Shown here: positions 8,685 through 17,591 of the stretch, piece after piece
Layout of the letters: the number at the start of each line of letters is the position of its first letter
Numbering within the stretch: the first letter of the stretch is position 1
Assembly: GCA_025360085.1 (NCBI GenBank)
Contig: JANYCW010000046.1
Location: 1-64,000 of the forward strand
Direction of reading: 5' to 3'
Source: Actinomycetes bacterium
GTDB taxonomy: Bacteria > Actinomycetota > Actinomycetes > Nanopelagicales > Nanopelagicaceae
DNA length: 64,000 nucleotides
Notes under the pieces: generated by a model
The model's database searches: none
The model's input: the letters and a program-made list of their open reading frames with translations, nothing else
What the model was told of the DNA's origin: nothing
Translations under genes and position numbers: made by a program

Positions 8685-10325
8685 ATGGGCCAGCAACATG
8701 TGACAAAACATCTCTTTGTATCCGGCGGAGTCGCCTCATCTCTTGGCAAAGGACTTACCGCCTCATCTCTTGGCATGTTATTGGTAGCCCGCGGGCTTCG
8801 AGTAACTATGCAAAAACTCGATCCCTATTTGAATGTGGATCCAGGAACTATGAACCCTTTTCAACACGGTGAAGTTTTCGTAACCGATGATGGGGCCGAG
8901 ACTGATTTGGATATCGGGCACTATGAGAGATTTTTAGATACCAACCTCCATGGCTCTGCCAACGTAACAACAGGTCAGGTGTATTCGCGCGTGATTGCAC
9001 GTGAGCGTCGCGGTGAGTATTTGGGGGAGACTGTTCAAGTAATCCCTCATATTACCAATGAGATAAAAGAGCGCATTCGTGCAATGGCCGCTCCCGACAT
9101 TGACATTGTCATTACTGAAATTGGTGGAACCGTTGGCGATATCGAATCTCAGCCGTTTTTGGAGGCGGCACGACAGATCCGTCAAGAAGTCGGTCGTGAC
9201 AATGTTTTCTACCTTCATGTTTCTCTGGTTCCTTACATTGGACCATCGGGTGAGTTGAAAACAAAACCAACTCAACACTCGGTCGTTGCATTGCGAAGTA
9301 TTGGAATCGCCCCGGATGCCATCGTCCTTCGCTCCGATCGACAGATCCCACTGGCAGTAAAGAAGAAGATCTCGCTCATGTGCGACGTTGATGTGGCCGC
9401 AGTTGTCGCGGCGGTGGATGCGCCTTCTATCTACGATATCCCGAAAGTCTTACATGCTGAGGGTTTAGATGCCTACGTTGTCCAGCGACTTGGTCTTAAA
9501 AGCCACGACGTTGTTTGGGGAAAGTGGGATGCTCTATTAGAGAAAGTGCATCATCCGAAACACCATCTCCGTGTTGGGTTAGTGGGAAAATATATTGATT
9601 TACCCGATGCCTACCTATCGGTCTCAGAGGCGCTTCGAGCAGGGGGATTTGCTAACGAGGCCAAGATTGAGATTGTTTGGATCATAAGCGATGAGTGCGA
9701 AACTCCTGAAGGCGCAGCTAAAAACCTTAGCGCAGTGGATGCAATCTGCGTTCCAGGTGGATTTGGCATTCGTGGAATTGAGGGGAAAGTTGGTGCCCTC
9801 ACATATGCACGGGAAAATCGAATTCCAACCTTAGGTCTGTGCCTTGGCCTCCAATGTATGGTTATTGAAGCTGCACGTAATTTATCGGGCATCCGTGATG
9901 CGAACTCTGCTGAGTTTTCTGATTCTGGCACACCAGTGATTGCAACCATGGAAAATCAAAAAGAGATAGTTGCAGGTAGGCAAGACATGGGCGCAACGAT
10001 GCGTTTGGGCCTGTATACGGCCTCGTTAAAGCCTGATTCGTTGGTTGCTAAAATCTACGGTGCCCTTGAAATTGCTGAGCGACATCGCCATCGATATGAA
10101 GTCAATAATGAATTCCGAGATCAAATATCACGTTCCGGTCTGGTCTTTTCTGGGTTTTGTAAGGATTTAGATTTAGTTGAATTTGTGGAATTACCGCAAA
10201 ACGTACATCCTTTCTACATCGGCACACAAGCCCACCCTGAGCTGCGATCGAGGCCAACGAGGCCTCATCCATTGTTTGTCGGTTTAATTGCCGCGGCGAT
10301 TGAGATGAAAGGTCATAAGCGATGA
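8685..10325 (+). CDS. pyrG: CTP synthase
   Basis: It converts UTP, ATP and glutamine to CTP. The N-terminal synthetase domain begins [18 protein letters not shown], with the P-loop and the [11 protein letters not shown] segment. The C-terminal class-I glutamine amidotransferase has GGFGIRG, the nucleophile Cys in GLCLGLQCM and the catalytic His-Glu in [14 protein letters not shown] 8685 gives the usual N-terminus; the GTG at 8667 would add six poorly conserved residues. The encoded length is 546 residues, typical of the family. The stop overlaps ald by 4 bases. Confidence 0.96.
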   Translation: MGQQHVTKHLFVSGGVASSLGKGLTASSLGMLLVARGLRVTMQKLDPYLNVDPGTMNPFQHGEVFVTDDGAETDLDIGHYERFLDTNLHGSANVTTGQVYSRVIARERRGEYLGETVQVIPHITNEIKERIRAMAAPDIDIVITEIGGTVGDIESQPFLEAARQIRQEVGRDNVFYLHVSLVPYIGPSGELKTKPTQHSVVALRSIGIAPDAIVLRSDRQIPLAVKKKISLMCDVDVAAVVAAVDAPSIYDIPKVLHAEGLDAYVVQRLGLKSHDVVWGKWDALLEKVHHPKHHLRVGLVGKYIDLPDAYLSVSEALRAGGFANEAKIEIVWIISDECETPEGAAKNLSAVDAICVPGGFGIRGIEGKVGALTYARENRIPTLGLCLGLQCMVIEAARNLSGIRDANSAEFSDSGTPVIATMENQKEIVAGRQDMGATMRLGLYTASLKPDSLVAKIYGALEIAERHRHRYEVNNEFRDQISRSGLVFSGFCKDLDLVEFVELPQNVHPFYIGTQAHPELRSRPTRPHPLFVGLIAAAIEMKGHKR

Positions 10326-11419
10326 TTGTTGGAGTACCTAGCGAAATAAAGGTTCACGAGTCGCGTGTGGCGATCACCCCAGAAGGTGTCGTTGAGTTTA
10401 TCGCCGCCGGTCACAGAGTCATTATTGAAGATGGTGCAGGCCTTGGCTCATCGATTACAAATGATGAATATATTCTTGCTGGCGCCCAAATCTATCCAGC
10501 TGCCGACTCCATCTGGCGTGAGGCCGAATTAATTCTGAAGGTAAAAGAGCCCATCGAAGCCGAGTATTCGAAAATGCGGCGAAATCACATCCTATTTACC
10601 TATCTTCATCTTGCCGCATCTAAACCATGCACTGATGCATTGATCTCAAGTGGTATTACAGCTATCGCCTATGAGACGGTAGAAGTACAAGGTCAACTTC
10701 CACTCCTTGCACCCATGAGTGAGGTTGCCGGGCGACTTGCAACGCAGGTAGGCGCGGCCGCGTTGCAACGACCAAACGGTGGACGCGGAGTTTTACTTGG
10801 AGGTGTTCCAGGTGTTGCTCCGGGTCGAGTCGTCGTTATCGGTGGGGGAGTATCGGGTCTGAATGCTTCGGTAATGGCGGTAGGAATGGGCGCCGACGTT
10901 ACCGTTTTCGACCGATCGATTAAACGTTTGGAGTACATCGATACTTTATTTTCTGGTCGAATCAAGACTTTACTCGCCTCCACTCATGCCATTGAGCGCG
11001 AACTGCGCATGGCCGATCTTGTTATTGGCGCAGTTCTCGTTCATGGCGCAAAGGCTCCGAAGCTTGTTTCAAATGCACTTGTTAAGACAATGAAAACTGG
11101 ATCGGTTCTTGTAGACATCGCAATCGACCAAGGTGGTTGTTTTGAAGATAGTCGTCCCACTACACATGCCGATCCTACTTTTTCAATCCATGGCTCTGTT
11201 TTCTACTGTGTTGCAAATATGCCCGGAGCTGTTCCGGTCACATCGACATATGCCCTCACCAATGCCACGCTTCCTTACGCCCTTGCAATTGCTACAAAGG
11301 GATGGAGGCAGGCCTGTGCGCAGGATGCAGATTTGGCAAAGGGTCTCAACGTTCACGATGGCGGGATTTACTACGCCGCGGTAGCAGATGCCCATGGATA
11401 CAAAAGCCTTAGATTTTGA
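10322..11419 (+). CDS. ald: Alanine dehydrogenase
   Basis: It catalyses reversible NAD-linked oxidative deamination of alanine to pyruvate and ammonia. The N-terminus ([20 protein letters not shown]), the catalytic His in [26 protein letters not shown] and the Rossmann loop [12 protein letters not shown] all fit Ald rather than transhydrogenase. The length of 365 residues is usual. An ATGA overlap with pyrG suggests translational coupling. The order pyrG-ald-xerD-parA-scpA resembles Streptomyces. It may supply ammonium and carbon from alanine alongside the proline pathway upstream. Confidence 0.94.
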   Translation: MIVGVPSEIKVHESRVAITPEGVVEFIAAGHRVIIEDGAGLGSSITNDEYILAGAQIYPAADSIWREAELILKVKEPIEAEYSKMRRNHILFTYLHLAASKPCTDALISSGITAIAYETVEVQGQLPLLAPMSEVAGRLATQVGAAALQRPNGGRGVLLGGVPGVAPGRVVVIGGGVSGLNASVMAVGMGADVTVFDRSIKRLEYIDTLFSGRIKTLLASTHAIERELRMADLVIGAVLVHGAKAPKLVSNALVKTMKTGSVLVDIAIDQGGCFEDSRPTTHADPTFSIHGSVFYCVANMPGAVPVTSTYALTNATLPYALAIATKGWRQACAQDADLAKGLNVHDGGIYYAAVADAHGYKSLRF

Positions 11420-12335
11420 TTCTCTTGCACAGTCATTTCTAAATCACTGTGCAGTAGAGCGAGGCTTATCCCAAAATACAATCGCGGCATACCGCCGAGA
11501 TCTCTCTAAATTTTCTAATTACCTCAGTGGTTTCAATGGTCTTAATGGTCTTAGCATTGAACGGGTTGACCCTTCGACTATCAGTGGTTTTGAAAGCTCG
11601 CTTCGGTTGGCAAAGTTATCAGCATCTAGTATTAATCGAATCGATTCAACGCTGCGAACATTTTTTAAACACATTCATATTGAGCACGCTCTGAAGAATC
11701 CAACGTTAGAGATTGAGATGAGTCGGACGCCCCGCCGGCTTCCTAAAGCCCTGACATTAGATCAGATTCTTGCACTCATTGCCGCAGCATTTCATGAGGG
11801 TCAACCGATTACATTGCGCGATCAAGCTATCATCGAACTTTTGTATGGAAGTGGAGCTCGTGTAAGTGAGCTCATTGGAATCAATACCTCGGATATACAA
11901 ATTTCCCAAACCAGTGAAGGTGAGATTACTTCGGTAAAACTACGGGGCAAAGGTGGGAAAGAACGGATTGTGCCTTTAGGAACATTTGCAACTAAAGCCA
12001 TCGACACCTATCGAGTACGCGTTCGTCCAGAGCTTTTGTCTAAAAAATCTGCACATAACAATGCACTTTTTTTAAACTCCCGAGGTGGACGAATCACTCG
12101 GCAGTCAGCCTGGTTGATAGTTTTACGAGCGGCCCAGCGCGCGGGTATAGTCGAAAACGTTTCGCCTCATGTTTTTAGACATTCATATGCGACACATCTT
12201 TTAGATGGTGGCGCCGATATACGTGTTGTACAAGAGCTATTGGGTCACGCCTCTGTCACGACAACCCAGATTTATACCTTGATTACGATCGATAAAGTGC
12301 GTGAAGCGTATTCATCTGCGCATCCACGCGCGTAG
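11388..12335 (+). CDS. xerD: Tyrosine recombinase XerD
   Basis: XerD resolves chromosome dimers at dif with XerC. An N-terminal SAM-like core-binding domain (residues 10-105) precedes the catalytic domain, and the full set of active-site residues is visible: R158, K188, H261, R264, H287 and Y296. The length of 315 residues is standard. The start overlaps ald by about 30 bases; an alternative ATG lies at 11394. It ends 11 bases before the convergent ribbon-helix-helix gene, with no obvious terminator between. The parA/scpAB neighbourhood groups chromosome-segregation functions. Confidence 0.93.
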   Translation: MPMDTKALDFDSLAQSFLNHCAVERGLSQNTIAAYRRDLSKFSNYLSGFNGLNGLSIERVDPSTISGFESSLRLAKLSASSINRIDSTLRTFFKHIHIEHALKNPTLEIEMSRTPRRLPKALTLDQILALIAAAFHEGQPITLRDQAIIELLYGSGARVSELIGINTSDIQISQTSEGEITSVKLRGKGGKERIVPLGTFATKAIDTYRVRVRPELLSKKSAHNNALFLNSRGGRITRQSAWLIVLRAAQRAGIVENVSPHVFRHSYATHLLDGGADIRVVQELLGHASVTTTQIYTLITIDKVREAYSSAHPRA

Positions 12336-12346
12336 AGCGAATCCCT

Positions 12347-12757
12347 TTAAAGGCCTCGCAAGCGCCTTGCTAGGATACTTTGATCGCCTTTGGCTTCAAG
12401 ATCGGCGATTATTACCGAGATTGATTCACGAACGATTCGCCCTCGATCGGCAGCAAGACCCAAATCTCCACGCAGAAGTAATCGAGCTTGATCTAAATCA
12501 AAGAGTTCATCGGCAGATAGATAAATCGTAATTTTTTCATCATGACGCTCGCGCCCAGAAGGCGATCTATCAAGAGTAGTGACACGACGCCGAGCAATCG
12601 AGCGGACACCTTTTTTCACCGAAGGCGCTTTAGGAGTAGAGATTACCGGAGGCACCAACGGGGTACTAACTTCATGCGTTGTCGGAACTGCACTAAGTGC
12701 TGGTGTGGTTGAGCGAAAAAGTTCATCAGCTCCTGGCAGATTTGCTCTACGGGTCAT
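12347..12757 (-). CDS. Ribbon-helix-helix-like protein paired with ParA
   Basis: The 136-residue product has a Pro/Ser/Thr-rich, disordered N-terminal half. Its C-terminal half has the pattern of a ribbon-helix-helix DNA-binding fold: a short strand (KITIYLSADE) and then two helices (LFDLDQARLLLRGDLGL and GRIVRESISVIIADLEA). It overlaps parA by 4 bases and is translated after it, so it probably acts as the DNA-binding partner of this ParA. No ParB-type protein is seen nearby. The assignment of fold is by pattern only; the function is inferred from context. Confidence 0.72.
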   Translation of the reverse strand: MTRRANLPGADELFRSTTPALSAVPTTHEVSTPLVPPVISTPKAPSVKKGVRSIARRRVTTLDRSPSGRERHDEKITIYLSADELFDLDQARLLLRGDLGLAADRGRIVRESISVIIADLEAKGDQSILARRLRGL

Positions 12758-13638
12758 CGTGCGCCTCCTCTGGCGATTAATTCACGGGCAAGACGGCGGT
12801 ATGAAGCTGCTCCATCGGATGAAGATGCATATGTTGTTATTGGCTCGCCAACGACCGTTGTTTCAGGAAAACGAATTGTTTTAGCGATAATAGTTTCAAA
12901 GACATCGGCTGGGAACTGTTCAAGAATTCGTTCTAGAACTTGTCGGTTATGTGATGTTTTTTTATCATACATAGTTGCCAAAATTCCAATGAGGGTGAGA
13001 TGTGGATTTAAGAAGGTTTTAACTTTATCTAAGTTACCTTTCAACTCTATAAAGCCATGAAGTGCAAAATATTCGCACTGCAACGGAACGATAACTTCAT
13101 CGGCGGCAACTAAAGCATTTATCGTTAGCTGTCCCATCGTTGGTTGGCAGTCAATCAAAATAACATCGTAGTAATCGCGAAGTGATGCTAGGGCGCGCTT
13201 GAGATACTGCTGACCACCGATCTCTGCACCTAAGGTCGTTTCTGCAGTTCCAAGATCACGATTCGCGGGAAGAAAATCTAAACCTGGCACAAGTGATTTC
13301 AAGATAATTGTTTCAATCGAAGCCGTTGGTGTCATTAATGCGTAGTAAACGGTTTGTTCCAGCGGCAATGCATGTGCGTTAACACCGAGTCCAAGGGAAA
13401 GACCGCCTTGCGGATCGAAGTCGACTAGCAGGACGCGGCGGCCAAGTTCGGCAAGGCTTGCGCCTAAATTAATTGTTGTCGTTGTCTTGCCCACGCCACC
13501 TTTTTGATTAAAGACTGCAATGATTTTTCCAGAGCCATGCTCAGCAGGGGCTGGGGGGATTGGATAACTATTAACCTTCTTACCCAAGAGGGTGGAGGTA
13601 GTAGAGATCTCTTCGCGAATTGTCGATTTAGCGCTCAA
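12754..13638 (-). CDS. parA: ParA/Soj-family partition ATPase
   Basis: It has a deviant Walker A (FNQKGGVGKTTTTINLG), Walker A' (LLVDFDPQGGLSLGLG) and Walker B (DVILIDCQPTMGQLT), so it is a true ParA-type ATPase. A 35-residue N-terminal extension precedes the P-loop. It corresponds in position to the second actinobacterial ParA (the Rv1708 type) beside scpA, not to the oriC ParA. It is divergent from scpA across 80 bases. The start is probably TTG 13638, with an AAAGAGG Shine-Dalgarno sequence 7 bases upstream. It may position chromosome or SMC-related complexes; this is inference. Confidence 0.9.
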   Translation of the reverse strand: MSAKSTIREEISTTSTLLGKKVNSYPIPPAPAEHGSGKIIAVFNQKGGVGKTTTTINLGASLAELGRRVLLVDFDPQGGLSLGLGVNAHALPLEQTVYYALMTPTASIETIILKSLVPGLDFLPANRDLGTAETTLGAEIGGQQYLKRALASLRDYYDVILIDCQPTMGQLTINALVAADEVIVPLQCEYFALHGFIELKGNLDKVKTFLNPHLTLIGILATMYDKKTSHNRQVLERILEQFPADVFETIIAKTIRFPETTVVGEPITTYASSSDGAASYRRLARELIARGGAR

Positions 13639-13706
13639 ACGTCAAACCTCTTTCTTGATATTGTCCTAGAGCCTACGCATTACATAGAACTCGAGCAACT
13701 GTGAAG

Positions 13707-13712
13707 TAGGGT
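13707..13712 (+). promoter_or_regulatory. -10 element of scpA, leaderless
   Basis: TAGGGT lies 6 bases before the scpA ATG and there is no Shine-Dalgarno sequence, so transcription should begin at or next to the start codon. Confidence 0.5.
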
Positions 13713-13718
13713 GCCTCC

Positions 13719-14594
13719 ATGGAGAATTCACTGCAGGGGGCAAGGGATGCCAATAGCGCCAGTGAGGCCACATTCTCCGTTCATCTTGATAATTTTGACG
13801 GGCCTTTTGATCTTCTTTTAACCTTGATCTCCCGGCACAAAATGGATATCACCGACATCTCTCTCAACCTTGTAACGGATGAGTTCATCTCGTTTTTAAG
13901 GGCGCTCGAGCTCAGCGGTGAAGGGTGGCGTTTGGACCAAGCGACCGAGTTTCTCGTCGTTGCAGCCACGCTCCTAGACCTTAAGGCAGCGCGCTTGTTA
14001 CCTAGCGGTGAGGTCGAGGATGAGGAGGATCTGGCCCTTCTTGAGGCTCGCGATATCTTATTTGCCCGGCTCTTGCAGTACCGCGCCTTTAAGCAGATCG
14101 CTGCGACCTTTAACGAGCGAATAGCTCTAGCTGAGCGCTCTTTTGCCCGAATGACCGCACTTGATTCGACATTGAGCGCTCTTTTGCCAGAAGTTCTCAT
14201 TGGAGTTGGCGCGATGCGCTTTGCCGCGATTGCCCAGCGTGTTCTCACTCCTAAAACCTCACCGATAATGGATATGGAGCATCTTCATCTGCCCCTTGTG
14301 AGCGTTGCCGAAGAGTCTAAGAGGGTTATAGAGGCGCTGCGACGATCTAAATCTATGAGTTTTCGACATCTTGTCTCTGATGCCGAGAACACGTTAGTCG
14401 TAGTCGCCAGATTTTTAGCCATTCTAGATCTCTATCGCCAAGGTGTTCTGCGATTTGATCAAGTAATGGCACTGGGAGAGTTGCAGATTTCTTGGACAGG
14501 CTCTTTAACGGGCGAGGTTGTGATTAGTGATGAGTTTGATATTCCAGTACTCCTTGAAGGGAGTAACGATGATGGAGGTGGTGAGAATGTCTAA
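13719..14594 (+). CDS. scpA: Segregation and condensation protein A
   Basis: ScpA is the kleisin subunit that bridges the two heads of the SMC dimer. The conserved start of the family is visible near residue 24 (FDGPFDLLLTLISRHKMDI), and the C-terminal winged helix near residues 210-270 binds the SMC head. The length of 291 residues is usual for actinobacteria. A -10 hexamer 6 bases before the ATG suggests a leaderless mRNA. The gene overlaps scpB by 8 bases, which suggests matched production of the two partners. SMC itself is outside the window. Confidence 0.94.
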   Translation: MENSLQGARDANSASEATFSVHLDNFDGPFDLLLTLISRHKMDITDISLNLVTDEFISFLRALELSGEGWRLDQATEFLVVAATLLDLKAARLLPSGEVEDEEDLALLEARDILFARLLQYRAFKQIAATFNERIALAERSFARMTALDSTLSALLPEVLIGVGAMRFAAIAQRVLTPKTSPIMDMEHLHLPLVSVAEESKRVIEALRRSKSMSFRHLVSDAENTLVVVARFLAILDLYRQGVLRFDQVMALGELQISWTGSLTGEVVISDEFDIPVLLEGSNDDGGGENV

Positions 14595-15138
14595 TCATGA
14601 AGTTGAACGTTCGATTGAGGCGATTTTGATGGTCGTCGATGAGCCGGTTACTGAGTTAGTTCTAGCTAACGTTCTAGGTCGCACGGTTGAAGAGATCGAT
14701 TCGGCGATTGGGCAACTGGTAAGCAGTTGTGAGAATCGAGGCTTTGCTCTTAAGAAGATAAATGGGGGATGGCGATTTTACAGCCATCCTGATTATTCGG
14801 CAGTTGTTGAGAAATTTGTCCTAGATGGCCAACAGTCGAGATTAACTCAAGCCGCCCTGGAAACACTCTCTGTTGTTGCCTACCGTCAGCCTGTTTCGCG
14901 GGCGAGAGTCTCAGCTATTCGAGGTGTGAATGTTGAAGCGGTCATGAAGACCTTAGTAACCCGAGGACTTGTTGAAGAGTCGGGGCTAGAGCACGAGAGC
15001 GGGGCGATTTTATATAAGACGACGAACTATTTTTTAGAGCGTTTAGGGCTCAACTCTCTGGAAGATCTACCGGCTCTGGCTCCCTTCCTTCCACGTCTGG
15101 ATGCCCTCGATGATATTCTCGATTCGCTAACCGACTAG
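14587..15138 (+). CDS. scpB: Segregation and condensation protein B
   Basis: ScpB dimers bind ScpA in the SMC-ScpAB condensin. The product is two tandem winged-helix domains; the family motifs ERSIEAILMVVDEPV and ALETLSVVAYRQPVSRARV are clear. ATG 14587 is preferred to upstream in-frame starts because a strong GGAGGTGG Shine-Dalgarno sequence lies 5 bases before it. The encoded length is 183 residues. The gene is coupled to scpA and followed after 42 bases by the pseudouridine synthase, as in Mycobacterium and Streptomyces. Confidence 0.94.
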   Translation: MSNHEVERSIEAILMVVDEPVTELVLANVLGRTVEEIDSAIGQLVSSCENRGFALKKINGGWRFYSHPDYSAVVEKFVLDGQQSRLTQAALETLSVVAYRQPVSRARVSAIRGVNVEAVMKTLVTRGLVEESGLEHESGAILYKTTNYFLERLGLNSLEDLPALAPFLPRLDALDDILDSLTD

Positions 15139-15180
15139 AGCTAGCGCTACTCTTGGCCCCTGACTGTCGAGAGGATAGCC

Positions 15181-15894
15181 ATGGGCCAGATGCGCCTTAA
15201 TAAGATAATCGCCGATGCAGGAATTACAAGTCGACGCGGAGCCGATGAGCTCATAGATTCTGGACGTGTGAGCGTCGATGGAATCACCATTCGAGAGATG
15301 GGCTCTAAATTCGACCCAGATTTAGTTAAAGTCGAAGTTGATGGTGAGACAATTAAGCGCTCTTTGACTAAGAGTTATCTTGCACTTCATAAACCAAAGG
15401 GTGTTTTGTCAACCATGTACGACCCTGATGGACGCGCTTCGTTGAGTGATTTTATCGATCTTCGCAAAGAACGGCTCTTTCACGTTGGTCGATTAGATAA
15501 GGATTCAGAGGGACTCATTCTATTAACCAACGACGGGGAGTTAACATTTAGGGCAACTCATCCCTCTTTTGGATTAGAAAAAACATACATTATCGAGTAC
15601 GACGGCAAGCTGCCCACCGGTGTCGATAAGAGCCTTCTCAAAGGTGTCGAACTTGAAGATGGTATGGGTCGAGTTTTATCCTTCAAAGAGCTCTCAGCCC
15701 GATGGATCGAAGTTACTATTCACGAGGGTCGCTACCACATTATCCGCAGATTGATGGAGGCGGTAGAAGTCGACGTGCTGAGGTTGATAAGAACTAGATT
15801 TGGGCCAATTTCACTCGGCGATACGCCTGAGGGTAGATGGCGCGATCTCAATAATGGAGAATTGACAAACCTCCGAAACGTTTTAAAGTTATAA
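15181..15894 (+). CDS. rRNA pseudouridine synthase, RsuA/RluB family
   Basis: It isomerises a uridine in ribosomal RNA to pseudouridine. An S4 RNA-binding domain covers residues 4-55 (RLNKIIADAGITSRRGADEL). The catalytic domain holds the Asp in GRLDKDSEGLILLTNDGE and a late HIIRRLMEAVE motif. In actinobacteria this gene always follows scpB; the target is probably 23S rRNA (RluB-like), but the site cannot be read from the sequence. A GAGAGGA Shine-Dalgarno sequence precedes ATG 15181; ATG 15190 is an alternative. Confidence 0.92.
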   Translation: MGQMRLNKIIADAGITSRRGADELIDSGRVSVDGITIREMGSKFDPDLVKVEVDGETIKRSLTKSYLALHKPKGVLSTMYDPDGRASLSDFIDLRKERLFHVGRLDKDSEGLILLTNDGELTFRATHPSFGLEKTYIIEYDGKLPTGVDKSLLKGVELEDGMGRVLSFKELSARWIEVTIHEGRYHIIRRLMEAVEVDVLRLIRTRFGPISLGDTPEGRWRDLNNGELTNLRNVLKL

Positions 15895-16161
15895 CTCTTT
15901 ATCTATATGTCTATTTTGTCTATAAAGTAGATTTAACGATACAACGACTTTCAATATGAAATATTAATTTGTCGATTTTAGTCACGCTCAAAAATTAGTA
16001 AGAAAGTTAATTTGTCGATTTAATGAAGCGAAGTGATGATGTGGGTTTTGATTACCATTTTGTTGCGCATTTAGTAAAAGAGATAAGTAGTTAAATAGTT
16101 TAATTAATTTGCGTTCATGCACTTGAATGCACGAATCCCTTAGGGAAGGTACCCTTATCCC
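15895..16161. other. AT-rich intergenic region with a 15-bp direct repeat
   Basis: This 267-base region is much richer in A+T than its flanks and has no gene. The sequence TTAATTTGTCGATTT occurs twice (15964-15978 and 16007-16021), 43 bases apart, about four helical turns. The last 15 bases carry the aroH promoter. No strong terminator for the upstream gene is visible. The repeats could be binding sites for a regulator or nucleoid protein; that is inference. Confidence 0.45.
16150..16155 (+). promoter_or_regulatory. -10 element of aroH, leaderless
   Basis: TACCCT lies exactly 6 bases before the aroH ATG and no Shine-Dalgarno sequence is present. Confidence 0.5.
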
Positions 16162-16524
16162 ATGACGATGAGAGCTATTCGCGGAGCAATTCAAATTAGC
16201 GACAACACGGTCGATGCCATACATGATGGTGTCAAAGAGCTCATTTCTACGATTATGCGCGCCAACTCACTCACGCCGCAGAACGTTATTTCGGTCATTT
16301 TTACCTCAACTCCGGATCTAACCGCTGCCTTCCCGGCAAGTGCTTGTCGCGAAATCGGTTTTGAATCCGTGCCTCTTATTGGAGCAGTGGAGGTCGATGT
16401 ACCAGGTGCGTTAGCGCGTGTCGTTCGTGTCATGGTCCACTGTGAAAGTACGCGTTCTTTAGAGTCAATTTCTCACGTATATCTCCATGGTGCCCAGTCT
16501 CTGCGCCGAGATATTGCCCAATAA
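16162..16524 (+). CDS. aroH: Chorismate mutase, AroH type
   Basis: It rearranges chorismate to prephenate, the first step to Phe and Tyr. It is the small trimeric AroH fold of Bacillus subtilis, not the helical AroQ fold usual in mycobacteria: RAIRGAIQ, FTSTPDLTAAFPA, GAVEVDVPGAL and RVVRVMVH align with the B. subtilis active-site segments (Arg7, Glu78, Arg90). The length of 120 residues fits. It overlaps tyrA, the next enzyme of the pathway, by one base (TAATG). Confidence 0.92.
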   Translation: MTMRAIRGAIQISDNTVDAIHDGVKELISTIMRANSLTPQNVISVIFTSTPDLTAAFPASACREIGFESVPLIGAVEVDVPGALARVVRVMVHCESTRSLESISHVYLHGAQSLRRDIAQ

Positions 16525-17576
16525 TGCTTGAACAAGTCCGTATCGTAGGCGCTGGATTAATCGGAACATCTATCGCCTTAGCGTTATCGGCCCACGGTAT
16601 TCGAGTCGAATTGGTAGATAGCAGTTCGGCGGCGGCCAACCTAGCCAATGATTTAGTGGGAGCCTCGCACGTAGGGAGTCCCGACTTAGTGATCTTCGCT
16701 CTACCAACAAGCGCGCTGCCGTTGGTCATTGATGAGGAGTATCAACTAAATCCAAACTCAACATTTATGGATGTTGGTAGTATCAAAACTCACGCTATAG
16801 AACACGTGAAGAGTTCAAATCTACCTATTGAACAGTTTGTCCCCACGCATCCGATGGCGGGCCGTGAAATAGGGGGAGCGCGCGGTGCGCGCGCCGACCT
16901 TTTCGAGGTTAGAACCTGGGTTCTTACCCCAACGCCTGAATGCACTCCGAAAGCGATTGCAACCGTTCGAGAGTTGATAGAGATTCTGGGGGGACAAGTG
17001 CTCACCATGCCTGCCGATGAACATGATCGAGCAGTTGCCCGAATCTCCCATCTGCCTCAAATAAGCGCATCTCTTCTGGCCTCCAGTTTAAGAAAGGCGC
17101 CCCCAGCGTGCCTGGAGCTCGCAGGCCAAGGTCTTCGCGATACCACGAGAATTGCAGAGTCGGAGCCTGCACTTTGGAGCGAGATTATTTTTTCAAATAG
17201 AGTTGAAATCAAAGCTTTGTTACAGGAGCTCCATGGGGAACTGGGCGGATTAATCGAGTCGATCAATGATCAAAACGCCATAGAAAACTTCTTAAAGGGC
17301 GGCGTCGAAGGGCGCGCGTTGATTCCGGGAAAACATGGTGGCAAAGCACGTGCATATACGCATCTGCCAATTGTTATCGATGATAAGCCTGGGCAGTTGG
17401 CCGCGATATTCAATGAGTGCGCTGCCATACACGTTAACGTAGAAGATCTTTCGATTGAACACTCTCCCGGACAGTTGAGTGCACTTATTACTCTATCCCT
17501 GTCGTCGCATGATGCCATCTCTTTATCCAAACATTTATCCGACGTCGGTTGGAATGTTCATCCAATTCTTAAATAG
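16524..17576 (+). CDS. tyrA: Prephenate dehydrogenase with C-terminal ACT domain
   Basis: It oxidises and decarboxylates prephenate to 4-hydroxyphenylpyruvate on the way to tyrosine. The N-terminal Rossmann motif is GAGLIGTSIALALS, followed by DVGSIKTHA and PTHPMAGREIGG. The last 75 residues (LPIVIDDKPGQLAAIFNECA) form an ACT domain, the usual site of feedback control by tyrosine. Overlap with aroH means the two successive enzymes are made together. The length of 350 residues is typical. Confidence 0.94.
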   Translation: MLEQVRIVGAGLIGTSIALALSAHGIRVELVDSSSAAANLANDLVGASHVGSPDLVIFALPTSALPLVIDEEYQLNPNSTFMDVGSIKTHAIEHVKSSNLPIEQFVPTHPMAGREIGGARGARADLFEVRTWVLTPTPECTPKAIATVRELIEILGGQVLTMPADEHDRAVARISHLPQISASLLASSLRKAPPACLELAGQGLRDTTRIAESEPALWSEIIFSNRVEIKALLQELHGELGGLIESINDQNAIENFLKGGVEGRALIPGKHGGKARAYTHLPIVIDDKPGQLAAIFNECAAIHVNVEDLSIEHSPGQLSALITLSLSSHDAISLSKHLSDVGWNVHPILK

Positions 17577-17591
17577 AAGTAGGCTCACGAC

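Noticed and set aside
8640..8700. The stretch before pyrG resembles the T-arm and acceptor end of a tRNA (GGTTCGACTCCC then ATGGGCCA).
   Set aside because: No matching 5' acceptor, D-arm or anticodon arm lies upstream; the T-stem has a mismatch. It is better explained as a promoter and start region.
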